From the NCBI GenBank assembly GCA_913042895.1, contig CAJWMQ010000004.1, positions 1-49,371 of the forward strand: a stretch of DNA of 49,371 nucleotides. Direction: 5' to 3'. Below, in pieces: positions 44,465-49,371 of the stretch (position 1 is the stretch's first letter; each line of letters begins with the position of its first letter). A program made the position numbers and the translations under genes. The notes beneath the pieces were generated by a model, which was not told where the DNA came from, searched no databases, and saw nothing but the letters and a program-made list of their open reading frames with translations. This stretch comes from an uncultured Verrucomicrobiales bacterium (GTDB taxonomy: Bacteria; Verrucomicrobiota; Verrucomicrobiia; Limisphaerales; UBA1100).

Positions 44465-44473
44465 TGTATAGCA
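44465..44473 (-). promoter_or_regulatory. Extended -10 element upstream of ftsH
   Basis: On the minus strand, TGC-TATACA is an extended -10 element ending 8 nt before the ATG at 44456, in the 49-bp gap after tilS. No good -35 box and no SD were seen, consistent with a leaderless or nearly leaderless ftsH mRNA. Confidence 0.4.
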
Positions 44474-44505
44474 GCCTACCACAAATGAAGATTTGGGCCA
44501 AACCC

Positions 44506-45849
44506 TTAGATTTTTGACCATTTCCATAGCAAAAACCGCTGAGTATCGTGGCGTACCTTGGCCAATTCCCCCATCCTTAACCCTTCCACCCAAAAAACAT
44601 CGCCGCCCATCGTGACGCCCAATGCAGCCGAACGTTTATCGGAATTGGAAATTTTGGCGTTGATGAAGAGCTTTTTTAGCTTGGAGGCGCTGGTGCGCCC
44701 AATCGGTTGGAAGCGGTCCCCTTCCCGCCAATGGCGAATGGTGAGCATCGATCCAATGACATCCGCGTCGAAAATTTCTCCGGAAAATGTGTTGGGGTAT
44801 CGGGCTGCAAGCCGATATTCGATTCGTGTAGAACCCTGCGTTTGCTGAGACCACGAATATTTTGGCGAAATGTCGGCTTCGTTCTGTGAATGAGAAAGGT
44901 CGTCCGAGGACAAAAAATGAATGCGGCCATGAGCGTCCCGTTGCAATTGTTTATTGGGGCCAATAGAAAATGGGTGGTCGACGTGGGTCCTCAATTCTTC
45001 GACCATAAAAAACTGAGGCATGATGCCTTGCTCAACCAATTGCTGCCAGAGCGCCCAACGCTGGATCGCGATATGCAGTTTGTCGAATGGAGTGCCGGAA
45101 GAATCTTTCAACCAATCGAGAGCATATTTTGCGACAAAATCCGCGTCCGCTGCGACCAGTGTTTGCGACTGGTGAATGGTGTGTTCTATCTCGGGATGAA
45201 AATGACGCTTGAGGTACGGCAACAGTTGATTGCGAATCTTGTTCCGCAAATGTTTTGGGTCACTATTGGAAGCATCTTCTCGGAAACGTATGCCGGTGCT
45301 CTTTGCCGCCGACAGAAGATCCGTCTTGCTAAAATGCAACAAAGGCCGCGCGAGTTTCAAATTCGATTTGGTGTCCAGGTTGGATAGCGGCTGAATGCCG
45401 CCCAAGCCTCTCCCGCCTGAACCGCGCATCAGTCGCCACAAAAAGGTTTCAGCCTGATCATCGGCATGATGCGCAGTGGTGATGAAGCGACAGCGAGTTT
45501 TGCGTGCGATAGATTTTAGGAAATCATACCGCGCCTCGCGCGCAGCCATTTCAAGGCCGTGTTCCTTGATCGCCGCTGGGTCCTGTTCCCATTTGGCACT
45601 GTGAAACGGTAGATGATTTTTCGCGCAAAACCGTTTCACTAATCGAGCATCCGCTGTGGAGGCTCGTCCTCGTAGGCGGTGATTGAAATGGCCAATGACA
45701 AGGCGCCAGTGATTCGCCTTGGCGGCTCGCTGAAGCGCGGTGGCCAGCACCATGGAATCGACGCCGCCGGAAACGGCAATTAGGATCGCGCTGCGCGGAG
45801 CTATGAGTTTGGCTGTTTCAGCCTGAATCTGGTCAAGCCAATCCGCCAT
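44506..45849 (-). CDS. tilS: tRNA(Ile)-lysidine synthase
   Basis: 447 residues. It converts the wobble cytidine of tRNA-Ile(CAU) to lysidine so that it reads AUA. The PP-loop ATPase motif is [12 protein letters not shown] (SGGVDS 27-32); [30 protein letters not shown] and the C-terminal TilS domain ([26 protein letters not shown]) are present. The ATG at 45849 (MADWLDQIQ) overlaps the TAA of the upstream DUF1501 gene (TAATG). In-frame sequence continues upstream to 45987 but lies within DUF1501 and looks unconserved. Confidence 0.95.
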   Translation of the reverse strand: MADWLDQIQAETAKLIAPRSAILIAVSGGVDSMVLATALQRAAKANHWRLVIGHFNHRLRGRASTADARLVKRFCAKNHLPFHSAKWEQDPAAIKEHGLEMAAREARYDFLKSIARKTRCRFITTAHHADDQAETFLWRLMRGSGGRGLGGIQPLSNLDTKSNLKLARPLLHFSKTDLLSAAKSTGIRFREDASNSDPKHLRNKIRNQLLPYLKRHFHPEIEHTIHQSQTLVAADADFVAKYALDWLKDSSGTPFDKLHIAIQRWALWQQLVEQGIMPQFFMVEELRTHVDHPFSIGPNKQLQRDAHGRIHFLSSDDLSHSQNEADISPKYSWSQQTQGSTRIEYRLAARYPNTFSGEIFDADVIGSMLTIRHWREGDRFQPIGRTSASKLKKLFINAKISNSDKRSAALGVTMGGDVFWVEGLRMGELAKVRHDTQRFLLWKWSKI

Positions 45850-47270
45850 TAGGCGAGGAGTGGTTCGATTACATGCCCGGCAACATCCGTGAGTCGGAAA
45901 TCGCGCCCTTGAAAACGGAAGGTCAACTGCTCGTGATCCATGCCAAGTAGATAAAGGATGGTGGCGTGCAAGTCGTGTACGTGACATTCGCGGCCAACAG
46001 AGTCGAAGCCAAATTCATCCGTTTCACCTACCACATTGCCCGGTTTCACGCCGCCGCCGGCAAACCACATGCTGAAGGCATCGATATGGTGATTGCGTCC
46101 CGGTGTTTTACGCGCCTCGCTCATGGGCGTGCGTCCAAATTCACCTCCCCAAATCACGAGAGTATCATCTAACAATCCGCGGGACTTCAGGTCCTTGATT
46201 AACGCGGCACAACCTTGATCCACATCATGCGTTACCTTTTCGAGGTCTTTGGTAAGCGTTTCACCGGGACCGCCGTGGTGGTCCCAGTTGGTATGGTAAA
46301 GCTGGACAAATCTCGTGCCGCGTTCCACCAAACGACGCGCTAGTAGGCAGTTGTTGGCAAAGCTCGCTTGTCCGGGTTTCGCGCCATAGAGATCCAGTGT
46401 GGTTTGGGATTCGCCTGAAATATCAATCAATTCCGGCGCGCTGGATTGCATTTGATAGGACATTTCGTAACTGGCTATGCGCGTGCGGATTTCTTCATCA
46501 CCAGTTTCCATCAAACGCTTGAGGTTGAGCGTTTTTAAGACATCAAGCGAATCGCGTTGGGACTGGGTGCTCACACCCTTGGGGCTTGCGAGATTGAGAA
46601 TGGGATCGCCGCTGCCGCGTAACGGCACGCCTTGAAAAGTGGTGGGGAGAAAACCGCTAGCCCAGTTCACAGCGCCTCCACGCGGGCCGCGCGAGCCGGA
46701 TTGGAGCACCACAAAGCCGGGCAGGCTTTGGGATTCGCTACCCAAACCATAGGTCACCCACGACCCCATGCTCGGCCTGCCGAACAAGCCTGTGCCGGTG
46801 TTCATGAACAGTTTTGCCGGCGCGTGATTGAAGAGTTCTGTTTTACAGCTTTTGACTACAGATATTTCATCCGTAATGCCGGCAATGTGAGGGAACAGGT
46901 CGCTCACCCAAATCCCACTTTGGCCGTGCCGTTCGAATTTGCGTGTGGGACCCAGTAGCTTGTTGGCCTTCTTGAAGGAGCTATTCATGAAGGCAAAACG
47001 TTTGCCTTTAACGAAGGATTCTGGGATGTCTTGTCCGTGGCGTTTGGAGAGCTCGGGTTTCCAGTCAAATAATTCCAGTTGCGACGGCCCACCGCCCATA
47101 AAGAGGTAGATAACGTTTTTTGCCCGCGGCTTGAAATGAGGTTGCTTTGGCGTAAACGGGTTGGCTTGCGTCTGGTCGCTCATCATGGATCCAAGCGCGA
47201 TGGAGCCGAGCCCCATTCCGCAGCGGCTAAAAAAATGGCGCCGGGTGGTTTCTTGAAGATCGTGCATCAT
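45849..47270 (-). CDS. DUF1501 domain-containing secreted protein (second copy)
   Basis: 473 residues. A twin-arginine-like motif TTRRHFFSRCG (R10, R11) is followed by a Gly/Ala-rich hydrophobic stretch, suggesting Tat export. The core shares with the copy at 9242 the segments FMGGGPSQLELFDWKP, HTNWDHHGGPGE and IWGGEFGRTPMSEA. Biochemical function is unknown. Its ATG overlaps the stop of the PSD1 gene by 4 bp (ATGA), and its own stop overlaps tilS, so a housekeeping gene is coupled behind this accessory pair. Confidence 0.92.
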   Translation of the reverse strand: MMHDLQETTRRHFFSRCGMGLGSIALGSMMSDQTQANPFTPKQPHFKPRAKNVIYLFMGGGPSQLELFDWKPELSKRHGQDIPESFVKGKRFAFMNSSFKKANKLLGPTRKFERHGQSGIWVSDLFPHIAGITDEISVVKSCKTELFNHAPAKLFMNTGTGLFGRPSMGSWVTYGLGSESQSLPGFVVLQSGSRGPRGGAVNWASGFLPTTFQGVPLRGSGDPILNLASPKGVSTQSQRDSLDVLKTLNLKRLMETGDEEIRTRIASYEMSYQMQSSAPELIDISGESQTTLDLYGAKPGQASFANNCLLARRLVERGTRFVQLYHTNWDHHGGPGETLTKDLEKVTHDVDQGCAALIKDLKSRGLLDDTLVIWGGEFGRTPMSEARKTPGRNHHIDAFSMWFAGGGVKPGNVVGETDEFGFDSVGRECHVHDLHATILYLLGMDHEQLTFRFQGRDFRLTDVAGHVIEPLLA

Positions 47271-49309
47271 TCGCGGGTAATCGTTTCGTCGAGGTTCAAT
47301 AGCACTCGGGCAAGCATTGTCCAGGCGGCCTGTTCACTGCGTTGCGTTTCTTTCACGTGTTGGCTGCCGTGCGCGCGCTGGGCAACCGGCATTAGAGCCT
47401 CTGCATCCATGCCAGCATACTGCTGCCGTTGTTTGTTCAAAAAAGACTCAAGGACCGTAAGCTCGCGGGCATTGGGATCGCGGGCAAGGCACAGTCGGAA
47501 TCCCAGCGTAATACGCGCCTTGTCCGCTTTGTCGCCCTCTTTCAAAATACGTTCGGCCAAGCCTTGGGCAATTTCAAAAAAAGCCGGGTCATTCAGAAGT
47601 GTCAGCGCTTGAAGCGGCGTGTTGCTCCGGATGCGGCGTGTGCATGAGGCGAAGGCGTCGGGAGCATCAAATACCTTCAGGGCGGGGTGCGGTGTGGCGC
47701 GCCAACGATAAGTGTATACCGCGCGCCGATAACGATCTTCTCCTTTGCTGGCGGTCCAATTACGGCGATGTTGGCCGAGGTTCATGCAGCCGGGCGGTTG
47801 TGGTGGGAACACGCCCGGGCCACCCATTTTCGTGCTGAGAAGACCACTGGCCGCCAAGGCGTTGTCTCGAACGATTTCGGCATCCAATCGGAGGCGGGAT
47901 TGGCGGCCGAGCAGTTTGTTGTAAGGATCCGTATCGGTAAGGTCGGCGCGGCTTTTGGACGATTGCCGGTAAGTGGCTGATGTGACCATGAGCCGGTGCA
48001 TGGCCTTTCGGCTCCATTGGGCGCGCATGAATTCGGTGGCCAGCCAATCGAGTAATTTCGGATGGCTCGGGTGCTCGCCCTGCACGCCGAAATTTTCCGA
48101 GGTCTTGACCAAGCCCAGGCCGAACAACCTTTGCCAAATCCGGTTGACGGTGACCCGGGCGGTGAGAGGATGAGCGGGATCGGTCAACCACTTGGCCAAC
48201 CCGATCCGGTTGACCGGCCATTCCTTTTTCCAGCCCCCGATCACTTCGGGAACGGCTGGCTGAAGCTTGCGGGCCTTGTCCGGTCGGTCGTAGAGCCCGC
48301 GCTCAAGAACGTAGGTGGGCCGTGGTTTGGGGAGTTCGTGCATCACCATGACCGTGTTTGCCCCGCCGGGCTGGGGGCGGGGGACGGAAGTCTGCACCAC
48401 CTTGATCTGCATCTTTGCAGGCACCACGAACTTGTTCTCGGCAGGCTTGAGCTCGGGCCAGCTCTTGGGAACGGGAATGAAGGGCGGGCTATTCCCGTTG
48501 TTCGGGCCCAGACCCGCCTCGTCGATCCCGTTGAAGAAAGCAAAGAGGGAATAAAAGTCCTCCTGGGAAACCGCGTCGTACTTGTGGTCGTGGCATCTCG
48601 CGCAATTCATGGTCAGGCCGAGAAAAGTCGTTCCGAGGGTCTCGACCCGGTCGGCCACGTATTCCACGATCCATTCGTCGGGGATCGATCCGCCTTCCGA
48701 ATTGATCCGGTGGTTTCGGTTATAGCCGGAGGCTACCTGGGTCATGAAGTTCCGGTCGGCAAGAAGATCGCCCGCCATCTGCTCGAGGATGAAGCGGTCG
48801 AAGGGCATGTTGTCGTTGAGGGCCCGGATCACCCAGTCCCGCCAAACCCACATGTAGCGGATCCGGTCGTTCTGGTACCCGTCGGTATCGGCATAACGGG
48901 CCGCATCCAGCCAATAGGACGCCACCTGTTCCCCGTAGTGAGGAGAGGAAAGAAGACGATCCACCACCTTTTCGTAGGCATCCTCCGATTGGTCGGCTAG
49001 AAAGTCATCGATCTCCTCGGGTGATGGGGGGATCCCGGTAAGATCAAAAGTGACGCGCCTCAGCAAGGTGTGCTTGTCGGCTTCCGGGGAAGGTTTGAGA
49101 CCTTCCTCCTCGAGACGGGCGAGAATGAAACGGTCGATCGCTCCCCTCGCCCATTTTTTGTCCTCCACTTTGGGCGCAGCCGGTTTCACGGGCGGAACGA
49201 AGGCCCAATGCCTGTCGTCCTCCGGCCACTCCGCCCCTGCCTTCAACCATTGAACAAGCTTGGCCCGGTCCTGCGATCTGAGGACGCGCTTGGAATTTGG
49301 TGGCGGCAT
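47267..49309 (-). CDS. PSD1 (DUF1549/DUF1553) domain protein, partial and apparently frameshifted near its 5' end
   Basis: 680 in-frame residues from MPPPNSK to the end. Contains the tail of a planctomycete cytochrome domain ([15 protein letters not shown]), DUF1549 ([17 protein letters not shown] ... [14 protein letters not shown]) and DUF1553 ([50 protein letters not shown]). There is no LamG insertion, unlike the copy at 10714. The ATG at 49309 is internal to the expected protein: in-frame stops lie just upstream, but the next frame reads MIVRLLSKDP, the expected preceding sequence. One extra base in the GGGGG run at 49319-49323 would explain this. The true N-terminus lies beyond the right edge. 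Base composition rises in GC to the right of about 48060. Confidence 0.88.
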   Translation of the reverse strand: MPPPNSKRVLRSQDRAKLVQWLKAGAEWPEDDRHWAFVPPVKPAAPKVEDKKWARGAIDRFILARLEEEGLKPSPEADKHTLLRRVTFDLTGIPPSPEEIDDFLADQSEDAYEKVVDRLLSSPHYGEQVASYWLDAARYADTDGYQNDRIRYMWVWRDWVIRALNDNMPFDRFILEQMAGDLLADRNFMTQVASGYNRNHRINSEGGSIPDEWIVEYVADRVETLGTTFLGLTMNCARCHDHKYDAVSQEDFYSLFAFFNGIDEAGLGPNNGNSPPFIPVPKSWPELKPAENKFVVPAKMQIKVVQTSVPRPQPGGANTVMVMHELPKPRPTYVLERGLYDRPDKARKLQPAVPEVIGGWKKEWPVNRIGLAKWLTDPAHPLTARVTVNRIWQRLFGLGLVKTSENFGVQGEHPSHPKLLDWLATEFMRAQWSRKAMHRLMVTSATYRQSSKSRADLTDTDPYNKLLGRQSRLRLDAEIVRDNALAASGLLSTKMGGPGVFPPQPPGCMNLGQHRRNWTASKGEDRYRRAVYTYRWRATPHPALKVFDAPDAFASCTRRIRSNTPLQALTLLNDPAFFEIAQGLAERILKEGDKADKARITLGFRLCLARDPNARELTVLESFLNKQRQQYAGMDAEALMPVAQRAHGSQHVKETQRSEQAAWTMLARVLLNLDETITRE

Positions 49310-49371
49310 CCTTTCCTCGGGGGTCCTTGCTAAGCAAGCGCACGATCATTTCGCCATTGCTCAGGATGCCC

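Overview
The window looks like a bacterial chromosome segment from the Verrucomicrobia/Planctomycetes group, most likely a marine or soil verrucomicrobium. The grounds are two PSD1-type cytochrome/DUF1549-DUF1553 genes each paired with a DUF1501 gene, a secreted sulfatase, Gfo/Idh/MocA oxidoreductases, a short pseudopilin of the verrucomicrobial type, eukaryotic-like Ser/Thr kinases, FHA proteins, and a DUF3568 lipoprotein. Housekeeping genes (accD, thrC, lysS, serS, carA, pyrC, lepA, lepB, ftsH, rpe, tilS, two tRNAs) are interspersed, so this is core chromosome rather than a mobile island. No insertion sequence, phage, CRISPR array or rRNA was seen. The assignment rests on gene content only.

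Layout. 1-5709: a multi-PAS sensor histidine kinase cut by the left edge, a small lipoprotein, and the leftward run CPBP protease-comF-accD. 5723-9237: a kinase-like protein overlapping an SBF-like transporter, then a glutamate/dicarboxylate symporter with a large coiled-coil insertion. 9242-15016: DUF1501, PSD1 (with a LamG insertion) and rmuC, all leftward. 15361-18814: tRNA-Ser, an FHA-kinase-zinc-ribbon protein, a lipoprotein and an MFS transporter. 18815-25653: a glycosidase-like protein with a Gfo/Idh oxidoreductase, thrC, lysS, a sulfatase and a Dabb protein. 25650-29444: an FHA membrane protein, then carA, a thioredoxin and pyrC leftward, and tRNA-Gly rightward. 29445-34076: an AT-rich regulatory region with a pseudopilin, a DUF2064 glycosyltransferase, and a Gfo/Idh - PIG-L deacetylase - NagB-like cassette. 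34128-36832: serS and glgA. 36933-45849: the leftward run tilS-ftsH-rpe-phosphohexomutase-lepA-lepB. 45849-49371: a second DUF1501/PSD1 pair cut by the right edge, with an apparent frameshift close to that edge.

How the genes work together. Two separate operons place a Ser/Thr kinase-like protein directly ahead of a secondary transporter, one with a degenerate and one with a canonical kinase domain. The amino-sugar-like cassette (oxidation, deacetylation, isomerisation/deamination) and the GH-like/oxidoreductase pair suggest use of modified sugars. The sulfatase and the PSD1/DUF1501 pairs suggest processing of complex, perhaps sulfated, polysaccharides at the cell surface.

Expression signals. 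Two classes of gene start are visible. Some genes have a -35/-10 promoter 20-40 nt upstream, some of these with a Shine-Dalgarno (SD) sequence. Others have a -10-like hexamer only 5-9 nt before the start codon and no SD, as expected for leaderless mRNAs. Six of the seven convergent gene pairs meet with a gap of 4 bp or less, or overlap.
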